Shown piece after piece: positions 32,353 to 42,408 of a stretch of 64,000 nt of DNA. Both the position numbers and the translations under genes were made by a program. Every line of letters starts with the position of its first letter. Positions within the stretch are counted from its first letter, which is position 1. A model generated the notes under the pieces. It was not told the DNA's origin. It saw nothing but the letters and a program-made list of their open reading frames with translations, and searched no databases. Origin of the DNA: Branchiostoma floridae (lineage: Eukaryota; Chordata; Leptocardii; Amphioxiformes; Branchiostomatidae); the NCBI RefSeq assembly GCF_000003815.2, contig NC_049989.1:18763545-18827544 (forward strand). The letters are read 5' to 3'.

Positions 32353-33842
32353 TAAGACGGGACTTTCAGCCATTGTTCACTGTTGCTTGTGCTTCTCAAA
32401 ATGAGCTTGGAGAATGTCCCCTGTGCAAACCGTACAAACTATAAATGCGGTCTGCCACGACAATTTGACGATTGGCTATTCGTGAGCTAAACTAATTTGA
32501 GATCGCTCAGAATTTTCATCTCCAGTCCACGACTTCCTGAGCACATCCAGTCACGACAGCCAGCATTGATCAGGGTCAGCACTTGTCATCCCGCGTGACT
32601 GTTTGTATCTCTTTACCAGTTAAGATAAAGTTAAAGTTGCCCGTACATCTGTGCAGATGCGTAGGGGTGGCGCCCATCTCCATTTCTGTAGCCTTTGGGG
32701 CACACATTTGTGCAAACCAATACAGCAGGGGGCTGGTCCGCTGGTAGTGATGTGTGTTTAACTCCCACACTCTTTCCCAAATGCTGAGTGCTAATAGGGC
32801 CTTCACACTGAAACCGAATCAGCAGGAATCAAGCAGAACCAGGCGGAATGAACTATTTGCAAAATTCGTGCCACATTCGGGGCCATTCGGGTGGGAATTC
32901 CAAATGGGCCTTAAATCCCCTTCACACGAGAAGGAATGAGCCAGAATGCCGGCAGAATGAAAATTCTTTTCTATACTAAGCCTTGCAAATCGGATTCGGG
33001 TCCAAACTACAATCCGGTTCAAGCTACATTCCTTGTAGTTTACTGAAAAGTTTGCACTTATTCTTAAAGTTTTTCGCTTTCGCGTGGCACTGTTTACCCT
33101 TTCGGCGCCCACGTCCATGTATATGGTTTTGTTTCGATACGCCCCCTTCAGCTTTCTCTGAACCTTTATGTCCCCATATGGCCACAAATCGCCGCCCAGT
33201 CGGTCATATCCGCGGAATATTCCAGTCACAATGTTACAATGTATAAAAACTTCCTGTCAAACAGTTTTATGACAGACGATATCGTACCTGGTTTGACACG
33301 AATACCTAAATCTGCACATTATCTCTCCACCCATGACGTCACAATATGCACATGAAGCCGGCTCAAGTCACATTTGCGTTCAGACTGGAATCACGATTCG
33401 CCTAAGCCGATTCGAAGCCACCTCCAGAGGTGATTTGGGATTAAGCCGGCTTCGATGTGACTTCGACCGTTCATACTAGCCACATGAATCCAGCTTCGGT
33501 GATTTCGGCTCTAAATCCGATTTGGAGAGCTTAGTATGAATTGGGTCTTAGAATCCACTTTGAATGCCATTCGACATTTCTCCACTTCGAATGCACAGCG
33601 ACAGTTTTAAACACGTCAAAAACTTTCGGGCCTTCCAAAAGCTGCCAGACCCCAGACCCCGGTTGGAAACGTGACCTAATACTTAGATGCCTCCAAGTTT
33701 TCGGCTTGAACTATGCATACCGCGTGCTGTTTAGTCAGCAGACCGAACCAAATGCCACCTTCTGCCACAGCACGTACCGGATTAGACCCGAAATAGGATT
33801 GCTGCCGAAGTGGAGTAGAGCGTGGGTGTGGTTTGTATCTCA
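32353..33842. other. Intergenic DNA with old repeat fragments
   Basis: Words such as TTCACAC, GGAATGA and GCCGGCTTCGA recur in both orientations (32795-33000, 33355-33540), as in decayed foldback elements. 33634-33680 (GCTGCCAGACCCC, GACCCCGGTTGGAAACGTGA) is a half copy of the GGGCCCGGC MITE family. No gene was recognised. Confidence 0.45.
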
Positions 33843-34345
33843 AATGTCAGGGTCGTATTTCGAAACTAGGGCAAGGCCGGACAGCTTTTGGGAACATAAG
33901 TTATGAAATAAAAGACTGCAAACTATACAAACGTAAGGAGAATAGTCATGGGCATGATTTGTGTATATTTAGAGGGACCTAAGGGCACTGGGAGAACCTT
34001 GCAAATGACAGATCCAGCTGGAGATGCACACTGTCCAGGCAGCTAAAAACTGGAGAAACCAGACTGATGCGCATGGCAGAAGAAATACGGATCCTGCGAA
34101 AAGGACTCTGCAACAGACCTGAGTCAGCTTACAGATGTGCCCTATGTAGCAAAGACTGTCATTCTCGTATAGGACTGTTTAGCCACAGTCGACGCTGTAG
34201 GGCGGATATCAATTAGGATTTTACCATGGTGAATATTGACCGAAGGAGGCCATAGCCATTTCTAGGTACACATTTTTATTTATTTTTCGTTTCGTCAAAC
34301 AGCCCGCCCGTGCGGCGGTTCTGAAATGTTACCCTAGGTGGAAAC
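33843..34345. mobile_element. GGGCCCGGC-family MITE split by a LINE fragment
   Basis: Left half: GGGTCGTATTTCGAAACTAG, GGCCGGACAGCTTTTGGGAA and TGTGTATATTTA to 33970. Right half: CATTTCTAGGTACACATTTT and TTTCGTCAAACAGCCCGCCC from 34252. Compared with the uninterrupted copy at 26663, about 280 bp of LINE sequence is inserted in the middle. Confidence 0.75.
33970..34252 (+). mobile_element. LINE ORF C-terminus with C2H2-like finger
   Basis: The frame ending at TAG (34213-34215) encodes an Arg/Glu-rich stretch, then YRCALCSKDCHSRIGLFSHS and Arg-Arg-Cys, the Cys-x2-Cys / His-x-x-x-Cys finger found at the C-terminus of many LINE ORFs. About 37 bp of 3' UTR follows. A related upstream fragment (GCAAATGACAGATCCAGCTG) recurs at 52881-52900. 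Only this 3' part was inserted, into a MITE. Confidence 0.75.
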
Positions 34346-34349
34346 ATGG

Positions 34350-34449
34350 GCTTGGGTTAGGCCAGGTTGTTCAATCTAAAGGTTCTGGGTTTGTATCCCT
34401 AGCAGTTCTCTATGTTACGTCCTTAGGAAGGGCACTTTACATCTACTTC
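34350..34449 (+). mobile_element. SINE fragment truncated by a mariner insertion
   Basis: A tRNA-like head with GGTTCTGGGTTTGTATCC (weak B box) is followed by the body start CCTTAGGAAGGGCACTTTAC. It stops at the mariner end at 34451. No continuation is evident beyond 35025. Confidence 0.55.
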
Positions 34450-34450
34450 T

Positions 34451-35025
34451 ACGAGGGGCGGTCAATAAGTAATGCCCCTGACCCACTTCCAGTCGTTTGA
34501 TCTAAATGAAATTTTGTATGTGTAAAGATTCATATCTTTATAGGTTGCAAAAAACAGCTCTGAACTAATTATGGTTTCTGATTTACTGGTGTTTGAACTG
34601 AGTTAGGTGTGAAATGGACCACGTGTGAAATGGAGCCAGTTGAGTGTCGCGCAGTGATCCGGTTTTTGTATTTGAAAGGACGCATACCAAATGAGACTTT
34701 TGATGAAATAAAAGAAACTTATGGTGATGATGCCCCATCATATGACCTTGTAAAACGCTGGCATCCTGAATTCAAACATGGCCGGAAGTCTGTGGAAACA
34801 GCTCCCAGACCTGGTCGTCCCTCTTCTGCCATTGATGAGGCATCTGTTGGAGGACCAACCTGGGGTGTCCTACAAAAACGGTGTCCAGAGCTACATCAAA
34901 CGATGGGAGAAATGCATAACTCTGGGTGGTTCCTATGAAGAGAAAGACTAATAACTGTGCCAAGTTTCATTAATCTCCTGCTATGGAAAATGGGTCAGGG
35001 GCATTATTTATTGACCACCCCTCGT
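34451..35025 (+). mobile_element. Internally deleted mariner/Tc1-like transposon
   Basis: Terminal inverted repeats CGAGGGGCGGTCAATAAGTA / GCATTATTTATTGACCACCC with CTCG at the end, extending about 30 bp inward (CCCCTGACCCA / TGGGTCAGGGG). From Met at 34629 the frame encodes the N-terminal helix-turn-helix half of a mariner transposase (AVIRFLYLKGRIPNETFDEI, ETAPRPGRPSSAID). About 34850 it jumps, out of frame, to the transposase C-terminus (YIKRWEKCITLGGSYEE in another frame, then stop). The DDD catalytic domain is missing, so it is non-autonomous. A TA at 34450-34451 is the likely target; the other side is mutated. Confidence 0.88.
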
Positions 35026-35189
35026 TTGTTTGTTTGTTTTATTGCGATCTCCATTAGTGTACATCATAAAATCATGCCACTACTCTTCCTGGAGTCATAA
35101 TAATAAGAATAAATGAAGTACATGAAATGAAAAAGAAACAACTTAACATCAAAAGCGGATAATTAGCGTAAAATAATAAGCAGTATACT

Positions 35190-35340
35190 CACCTCAGGTG
35201 AACGTGAACTTGAATTAGTATCTAGCTACATCAGGGCACGTCTTCACGGATAGAATGTGAAGCCGGAGGTTCCATGTTTGAGACCCGCCACAGCACGAGC
35301 ACGTAAAAGAACCCACCACACACTGACAAGAGTAGGTGTC
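35190..35340 (+). mobile_element. SINE body fragment
   Basis: CTCACCTCAGGTGAACGTGA, then GGAGGTTCCATGTTTGAGAC and GCACGTAAAAGAACCCACCA, in the order of the SINE body at 18323-18525. Head not preserved. Confidence 0.6.
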
Positions 35341-35513
35341 CGTCCTGATGTGAGAACTTTATTGCACGACAATTGCACATGTAATGTATGGCAACGACTA
35401 CTACACAAAGTACAAAATAGCTGTATAGAATAAGACTTAACATCCTAATTAACATAACAAGAAGGGCTAACACAAGTCTTTGATATAGTGTTACAATCGA
35501 GTTGGGCTAATCA
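35341..35513 (-). repeat. Dispersed repeat, likely retroelement 3' end (copy 2)
   Basis: Second copy of the 30756-30936 repeat, same orientation. Confidence 0.65.
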
Positions 35514-35599
35514 TGAGAGTGGATGAAAACAATCAGTTCGGTCTTACACTGCCTGTACTTACTGTTCAAGACTAATGTAACTCCGTAAGGTGGTTTACC

Positions 35600-35815
35600 G
35601 CTTAGGCTATAGGGTCACATTTTCAAACCGGGACCCGGCCGGACCGCTATCAGGACAAAAACATGGTATAAAAATACTTCAAAATACACAAAATGTCAAA
35701 ATAAGATCTGTGTATATGTCTAGGTATACATTTTAATTTTTCGTTTCTTAAAACATCCCGACTGTTCTCCGGTTTTCCGCTCTTGAATTTTGTCCTGAAA
35801 AACCAATAATCATAT
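35600..35815. mobile_element. Foldback MITE, GGGCCCGGC family, diverged
   Basis: TCACATTTTCAAACCGGGAC with CCGGCCGGACCG on the left, AAACATCCCGACTGTTCTCC and TTGAATTTTGTCC on the right. The interior matches relatives (CAAAATACACAAAATGT, TGTGTATATGTCTAGGTATA). Confidence 0.65.
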
Positions 35816-35935
35816 TAAGTAGAAGGAGACAAACAAGCGAATAAAACACGAACTCAAACATATTGTGACATATGGTAGATCGGAAAGAAAGCCATTTTGA
35901 AATGTCTACTATAATAGTATGAATCATCCTAACTT

Positions 35936-36375
35936 GTTAACGTTTCATCTTCCTTACTAATGGTAGCATATGGTGACCAGAAAAGGCTGTAACATCGCAC
36001 AAATGGACTGTTATAAGACGGTACGTAGATTGTTGAAACCTGTTATATATAGAGAGAATGAAGTACATTTTATTGTAGAATGCTCACTATACACAGATAG
36101 GCGCAAATCTCTCATAAGTACACTACAACTAGACCATGAATATGCATGTTTAGGCAAGGACGAAATATTCCGCTACATAATGTCGACAAAAAAGTACAAA
36201 AACTGGAGAAGAATTGTCGATTTGTTTTCACAAGTTTAAAAAAAAAGAGAAGAGACTCTGTAGATGATATGAAATGTAATCACTTAAAACCCACACTTTA
36301 TCTATACAACACAATGCATTTAGCCGAATATGGGCAAGAATATGCAATAAAGATCATTGTCATTGTCATTGTTAA
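35936..36375 (+). mobile_element. LINE 3' end with zinc-knuckle C-terminus
   Basis: An open frame (35970-36239) ends with ENEVHFIVECSLYTDRRKSL, the Glu-x-His...Cys...Tyr...Arg pattern of non-LTR RT C-termini, then a Lys/Trp-rich end. The 3' UTR runs to GCAATAAAGATCATTGTCAT, with ATTGTC repeats as terminus. 5'-truncated. Confidence 0.75.
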
Positions 36376-36829
36376 AATATTAGTGGTTACGGGAATTGAA
36401 ATGAAGTTATCAGTCATCTCTGTTCAATCATATTTCTCAATAGAAGAAAAGCAAAACAGCATGACGAGTTGTATAGCATATCGGCCTGCAGACCAAATTG
36501 GTCACTAGGGTGGCAACCTACATAGTCAGTAAGTTACTACTGATGGATGCTCTGCACCTCCCTTTAGATTAATTACAGCGGGAAAATGACAGGCTGGTAG
36601 ACTCCAACCTCGTATAAGATCCTGCACAGGAAAACACTCAAATGAGAGCAAGTGAAGTAATCTTGTGTTCTCGCACTGTGTGAAATTCTAGAAGGCAGTT
36701 GAGTCCAAAGTTTTGATACAACATGACGTAAAATCATTAAGAATAAGAGTTATTGATCGTCTCCGACGGTCTTCATCCGTTATCGCACCCGCTCACTCCT
36801 TATGCGTGTCAACTTTCCGCCACCGTGAC

Positions 36830-36860
36830 GTCAGGATGTGTGTGTAGGGTGTGTATGTGT

Positions 36861-36894
<34 letters not shown>

Positions 36895-36912
36895 ACGCGC
36901 GTGTGTTTGGTA

Positions 36913-36957
<45 letters not shown>

Positions 36958-36971
36958 TGTGTGTGTGTTTA

Positions 36972-37020
<49 letters not shown>

Positions 37021-37510
37021 CTGTATGTGTGTGTGTGTAAGTGTGTGTGTGTGTGCACGCGCGTGTGTTTGGTAGTGTATGTGTATGTGTGTGTGTGTGT
37101 GTGTGTATGTGTGTGTGTTTATGTGTGTGTGTGTTTGTGTGTGTGTATGTGTGTGTGTGTGTGTGCGCGCCTGTATGTGTGTGTGTGTGTTAGTGTGTGT
37201 GCGTTTGCACCTCTGTCTGTGTGTGTGTGTGTGTAGCAGTAGTGTATGTGTGTGTGTTTGTGTGCGTGTGTANNNNNNNNNNNNNNNNNNNNNNNNNNNN
37301 NNNNNNNNNNNNNNNNNNNNNNNNNNNNNNNNNNNNNNNNNNNNNNNNNNNNNNNNNNNNNNNNNNNNNNNNGCACGCGCGTGTGTGTGTAGTAGTCTAT
37401 GTGTGTGTCTGTGTGTGTTAGTGTATGTGTCTGTGTGTTCGCATGTGTGTATCATGTCTGTGCCTGTGACTGTGTGTGTGCCCGTGTGTACGTGTGTTTC
37501 AAACGATGTA
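36830..37510. repeat. (TG)n compound microsatellite with internal duplication and a gap
   Basis: TG repeats with GCACGCGCGTGTGTTTGGTA blocks at 36893 and 37055 and CGCGCCTGTATG blocks at 37016 and 37167, which shows a ~160-bp higher-order unit. N at 37273-37372. Cys/Val and His/Thr open frames are repeat shadows. Confidence 0.93.
37273..37372. other. Assembly gap (100 N)
   Basis: Run of 100 N inside (TG)n. Confidence 0.99.
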
Positions 37511-37829
37511 CCGTTGGGTGGGTAGGTGGGTGAATCTGCCATCCCTAACTTTAATAAGTGTGTACCATGTCGATAACCATAAGATGCTGGTATAACTGAT
37601 GTATATTGATATGAAAACCCTTCATATGTGCCACCAGATTTCCTGTCAGTTCTGAGTGGGCGTACTTCATCACCAGCCGCTAGCCCAGCTTGCCTTCTCC
37701 CCTTTGATCCAATAATTGCTAGTTGGTCTCTAGACTCGCTCTCATTAGAAAATACAAATTGCAGTCGTGTACCGGACCTGTGTGACCTCATTTCGGCGTC
37801 GTGACTCCAACAGCCAGCCACTGGCACGT

Positions 37830-38360
37830 GTTTCTGCAGGATCTAGCGGTGTTTGGCTCGGGCCCCAGAGGTGCTGGGTTTGAATATCCTGGCATGCTCC
37901 GTTGACATTATGAAGTTACAAAAGGCACTTTTCAACACGACTTTTCTCACTTTACTCAGGTGAAACTGCGTACGTGCCTAACTGCGTTTAGGGTGGTATC
38001 TCACTGCACTTGGGGCACCGGTGTGGTACTGCGGGGTTTGAAAGATTACTCAAAGCATGTCAGAGATGAGAACGCATTTTCTTCCGTTTTGTGTAGTTTG
38101 CTGTCTTCTTAGTCATACTTTTACGTAATAGAAAATAACTCAATTTTAAAGAAAATTAGCAAAGATAACACAATAGTACGTGCTGCAGTGAACGAATCCC
38201 GCAGTGCCGCACCGGTGCCCCCAAGTGCAGTGAGAGTCCACCTTTAAGGCCTTCCCATGGGTAGGTTCCGTGTTTGAGGAGAGACACATCCGAGCACGTC
38301 AAAGAACCTAGCATTTCTCGAAAATAGCGGGGTTCCATTCCAGTGTGAGTGAATCAAATA
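37830..38360 (+). mobile_element. tRNA-type SINE split by a MITE
   Basis: Head CTAGCGGTGTTTGGCTCGGG with B-box-like GGGTTTGAATATCC and body AAAGGCACTTTTCAACACGA, CTCACTTTACTCAGGTGAAA up to 37990. It continues after the MITE (37991-38243) with GGTTCCGTGTTTGAGGAGAG and GAGCACGTCAAAGAACC. Confidence 0.75.
37991..38243. mobile_element. MITE (AGGTGCACTCTC family), TTA target duplication
   Basis: Ends GGGTGGTATCTCACTGCACT / AGTGCAGTGAGAGTCCACCT, flanked by TTA at 37988-37990 and 38244-38246. Interior matches 41479-41731 (GTACTGCGGGGTTTGAAAG, TGCAGTGAACGAATCCCGCA). Confidence 0.85.
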
Positions 38361-39240
38361 AATCTGTCCTAATATATGGCATATACTCTTCAATACAAAC
38401 CTGCTGCGAGGCCGTTTACCTCTATGCAATACTAACAAATCTAGCCCGTTCAAATCATTAAGAGGTCGGAACATTAAAATGCTCACAAACATAATCTTTG
38501 AGTCCGAGGATTGATGCCTTCCGCTCCAGTGCACAAAGTCGAAGATGACAACGTTATGTAATAAGCTGGCATTTGATTGAAAGAAAAATTCAACGGCTTG
38601 GAAAATTTTAATTACTCACTGGTAAAGATGTTCGCTTCAGCGCGCATGCAGTCACCAACCCTCTGTTTCAGTGAGCTGTGAGCGGTGCCAAGAAAGGTTT
38701 GATTGATAGAGAATGAGCAACATGTTTCCCAAGGTCAGTACTTTCTGGCTGAACTGCATTGTGCATTTTGTGAAATAGATGTAATGTGGCCATTTCTAAA
38801 GAAATTTTGAATCACGCGTACAAGTATGCAAACACAGTTCTTTGCATTATTAGAGCTATCATCTTACATATACTTGAATTTTGACAGAATAGGAAGAAGA
38901 CGAAAGAAAAAGAAACAGACCGACAAAAACAATATCGGTGAAAACAAAATGAAATCACAGTAGCTCTCAAAACTGCGTGTTAATGACAAAGAAAACCCGC
39001 GGGGGAAGCAAAGGCTGTCAGGGCGCACTTCAATAAGGTCCGGGCAACAGGTGGTCGTGTAGCAATCACGTCTTCACTCTGGGAAACTGACAGCTTGGCG
39101 CGGAGGTTCTCCTAATGGCAGACTTCAGATCAGGCTGCCGCAGCGGCTGAGTCAATAAGGCTCGAGCTCTTGTCACAGAAGTAGTGGCACAGGTTTGTGA
39201 CAGCAAATAGAGAAAGTACATTTGTATACTTAGGACAGTC
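38361..39240. other. Intergenic DNA without recognisable features
   Basis: No gene or known repeat family was identified. Confidence 0.45.
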
Positions 39241-39254
39241 CATGATGTGGACAT

Positions 39255-39910
39255 CTCAGTCCCTCTCTCTCTCTTTCCCTTTCTGTGTGTGCTTCCTTTT
39301 CTCTTATTCCTTTCTCTCCCTCTGCCTCTCTCTGCCTTTCTTTACTCTCTATCCCCACTTTCTTTCTTCTCTAACTATGCCTCTCTCTCTCTCCCTCTCT
39401 CTTTCCTCTTTAACACTTTCTCTCCATTTCTCACTCTGTCTCTCTCTACCTGTCTCTCTCTCTCTCTGGCCCTACCCTCTCTCTTTCTCAATCACTCTCT
39501 CTCTCTCTCTCTCTCTCTGTGTCTCTCCCTCTTTCTCTCTTTCTGTTTCCTTCTCTCTTTTTCCTTTCTCTACCTCTGCCTCTCTCTGCCTTTCTGTCCT
39601 CTCTATCCCCAATTTCCTTCTTCTCTATCTGCGCCTCTCTCTCACCCTCTCTCTTTCCTCTTTCACGCTTTCTCCCAATCTCTCACTCTGTCTCTCTCTA
39701 CCTGTCTTTCTCTGTCCTCTCCCTCAACCTGTCTCTCTCTCTCTGTCAGTCTCTCCCTCTCTCCCCTCTCTATCTCTGACTCCCTCTAGATCTCTCTCCC
39801 CTTTCCACTCTCTACGCCTTTATCGACCCTTTGTCGTTCTAAGTCTCCTTCTCTCTCTGTCTGTGACTATTTGTCTGCCCTGTCTGTCCGTCTCTCTCTC
39901 GCTCTCCGTA
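39255..39910. repeat. Polypyrimidine (CT/CTTT)n tract
   Basis: About 650 bp almost free of purines, with a ~290-bp internal duplication: TTCCTTTCTCTACCTCTGCC near 39559 echoes TTCCTTTCTCTCCCTCTGCC near 39309. The long Ser/Leu-rich open frames are composition artefacts. Confidence 0.92.
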
Positions 39911-40494
39911 TAGAAATATCCCTTCCCCCCCTCTTGTTTCTGGCCCGTGTACAATTTTGTACTTTACTGTACTTCAAACTTCGACCGCCTGGGGAAAACG
40001 CCAAAAATTGATTACTTCAATATTGACTTTCCCTTATCAGAGATTACCATAACCAGTAACCTTACTTCGGCCTTACATCGGAGTGGCCCAACAAAGTTGT
40101 CTTAATGACATCGTTAATGACGCCGTTCCATATCATACCCAGTTAACAAGAGGCTAGGGAGCAATCAGCCCGGCGTAACCACCTGGAGACCCGCCAACAG
40201 GGGACGGAGGGATTTCCCGGGTGGTACCGTTCCGTTCACAATAGACAATCAGGCGAGCTAGCGAACAAAACAAGATTTTTAAAAAAGTCATCTATATATA
40301 ACCACCTTGATTTTAGTACACATAAACATTACAACCAAAAAAGTTTTTTTAATAGTCCAGAGATCAACAATGTAAAGTGGACAACTTTCAAGTTTGTTTC
40401 TTGTTTGATTTTTCAGTAGCTTTCACCAACATATCCTTATCAACAGCATGCAGTTGAACATTTCATCAAGTTTTGTAAGAGTGGGAGCTCGTCC

Positions 40495-40749
40495 AAAGCA
40501 TGTAAAGGTTCCTAGCCTCTCAGTGCACTTGATTCAAGCTTGCGTCACTACGTCACTGTTTGNNNNNNNNNNNNNNNNNNNNNNNNNNNNNNNNNNNNNN
40601 NNNNNNNNNNNNNNNNNNNNNNNNNNNNNNNNNNNNNNNNNNNNNNNNNNNNNNNNNNNNNNACACGAAAAGTAAGAAAATTTGTTCTTTATCTGTGAAA
40701 TTTGTTGAGCATCATTCCAGCCCCGCAGCGACGCAAGCGTGTCGCAAGG
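40495..40749. mobile_element. MITE (AGGTGCACTCTC family) with assembly gap
   Basis: CTCTCAGTGCACTTGATTCA with AGCTTGCGTCACTACGTCAC on the left, AAGTAAGAAAATTTGTTCTT and CCCCGCAGCGACGCAAGCGT on the right, matching 4038-4265. The centre (40563-40662) is N and a second gap begins at its right end. Confidence 0.7.
40563..40662. other. Assembly gap (100 N)
   Basis: Run of 100 N. Confidence 0.99.
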
Positions 40750-40907
40750 NNNNNNNNNNNNNNNNNNNNNNNNNNNNNNNNNNNNNNNNNNNNNNNNNNN
40801 NNNNNNNNNNNNNNNNNNNNNNNNNNNNNNNNNNNNNNNNNNNNNNNNNNNNNNNNNNNNNNNNNNNNNNNNNNNNNNNNNNNNNNNNNNNNNNNNNNNN
40901 NNNNNNN
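40750..40907. other. Assembly gap (158 N)
   Basis: Run of 158 N, followed by a G-run at 40917-40931. Confidence 0.99.
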
Positions 40908-41108
40908 TTTAAACGGAGGGGGGGGGGGGGGTACCTCACAAGAAGTAAATTAACCTTGTCGGAAAACCAGAGCTGAAGTAAAGAGAGACCTTGTTGACTT
41001 TGTCAGCACGAGGTCTGTTGAACACGGCCCGACCCCAGCACGAGTTAGTTCACAACAAAGAAAAACATCCACGCATACACGTATGTCGTAGGACAAACAA
41101 AGAGTATC

Positions 41109-41290
41109 TACGGCCGCGTGGCGCGTTGGTACATCCGATCCCTCGATCTTGGAAGTTAATCAATGCGCGGCCCGGTCAGTTCTTGGATGGGAGACCCCCA
41201 ACCAAGGACGACCGGATTCCTGTAGCCTCACGAAGCTTTCCACGAAATCGGGGGTCCCGTGCTCGAGGAGGTGCCTCGACCACGTTAAAC
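41109..41290 (+). mobile_element. 5S rRNA-derived SINE
   Basis: The first ~118 bp follow 5S rRNA in order: ACGGCCGCG, CCGATCCCTCGATCTTGGAA, GTTAATCAATGCGCGGCCCG, GTCAGTTCTTGGATGGGAGA and a CCTGTAGCCT end. The internal control region (A box/intermediate element/C box) is recognisable but too diverged for a functional 5S gene. A non-5S body follows (GGGGTCCCGTGCTCGAGGAG, CCACGTTAAACAGCC) resembling the body of the tRNA-headed SINEs here. Confidence 0.8.
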
Positions 41291-41478
41291 AGCCTCATTA
41301 CTCATAATTTGGGTACCTACTGGCTGGAAAAATACACTTGGTGATTATTAAGACGTCCCAGGCTTCTGGGAAACCCGCACGCGGGTGGCAGAGAGACCGG
41401 TACAGACGGACACTGGATGATCTCAGTAGGGGAACATCCCTGAAAGACGTAGCCTGCACACAGTTTAGCTGACTCATA

Positions 41479-41731
41479 AGGTGCACTCTCACTGGACTTG
41501 GGGCACCCTTGCGGTATTGCGGGGTTCGAAAGCTTCAAGATACTCCAGGAATTTCAAAGATAAAGAACGAATTTTCTTACTTTTTGTGTATTTTGTCGTC
41601 TTCTACGTCTTACTTTTACGTATTACGCAATATCTAAATTATAAAAACTCGGAGAAAATAACAAAACAGTGTCGCAGTGAACAAACCCCACAATGCCGCA
41701 AGCGTGCACCAAATCCGGCGAGAGTGCACCT
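41479..41731. mobile_element. MITE (AGGTGCACTCTC family), ATA target duplication
   Basis: Ends AGGTGCACTCTCACTGGACT / GGCGAGAGTGCACCT, with ATA at 41476-41478 and 41732-41734. The best-preserved 253-bp copy of the family. Confidence 0.88.
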
Positions 41732-41734
41732 ATA

Positions 41735-42408
41735 CCATCAGCATGTGCCCTCTGACCCCTGGAAACAGATTCTGCTCTATAACAGGTATTTCAGCACCAG
41801 GGACAGGGACACATGACCTACACACGAAGATAAATTGTCAGTAGAAGCCGTTTAATTGCACCCCCATTTGCTAGCAAATTGTGTGCAATTATCCGGATGG
41901 TGCAACAAAACGAAGTTATTCAACTGGACCGCATCACACCGGGACAGAAGTGTGCAGTTATCCGTTGTGCAAGTAATGTAATGTGGATCACTTTAAAATT
42001 TCAAAATTGAAAGAACAAGGTTTTGTAGTTTAGAATGCAATAAAAGGGTACTTCATTCCATTCTGTGCCATCTTATAAATTTTTAATCTTAAAACTCCCT
42101 ATAAGATTTCGAATCCCCTAGGAGCCAACTAATGACTATGCCCCAAGTATGTCGACGAAGGTTAGGCACCCAGGAAATAGGATACGCCAAATAGTAAAAT
42201 TTACTCAAGCAACTGGATATGATTTTTGGAAACGGTCAAACGTTTCAGGCAGGATCCACTACCTTTCGACAGTGACACTAAAGAGATCTCCGAAGTATAT
42301 GTACTAGTAAAGCAGATCCTGCAGTTTGAGAATGACATGCTAGGAGGCTCTTTCGACTTCAAGGAGGCACCATAGCCGGTGAAAGTTCAAAGGTTACAAG
42401 TCACCATC
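41735..42408. other. Region upstream of HSCB
   Basis: Inverted CAATTGTGTGCAATTATCCG-like motifs at 41858-41970 suggest an old foldback element. 42215-42330 (GGAAACGGTCAAACGTTTCA, GACAGTGACACTAAAGAGAT) resembles a retroelement 3' end. I see no TATA box, so the HSCB start site cannot be placed. Confidence 0.4.

Noticed and set aside
36753-37827. Cys/Val-rich and His/Thr-rich open frames
   Set aside because: Produced by (TG)n in every frame, with N treated as open.
39197-39913. 238-codon Ser/Leu/Phe-rich frame
   Set aside because: Polypyrimidine tract without purines gives open frames by composition; several frames are open at once.
41109-41227. Functional 5S rRNA gene
   Set aside because: Many substitutions outside and inside the control region and an attached SINE body; better explained as a 5S-derived SINE.
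41345-41470. Arg-rich frame resembling a LINE C-terminus (about 41350-41465)
   Set aside because: Only a vague resemblance; no zinc knuckle or catalytic motif, so not annotated.
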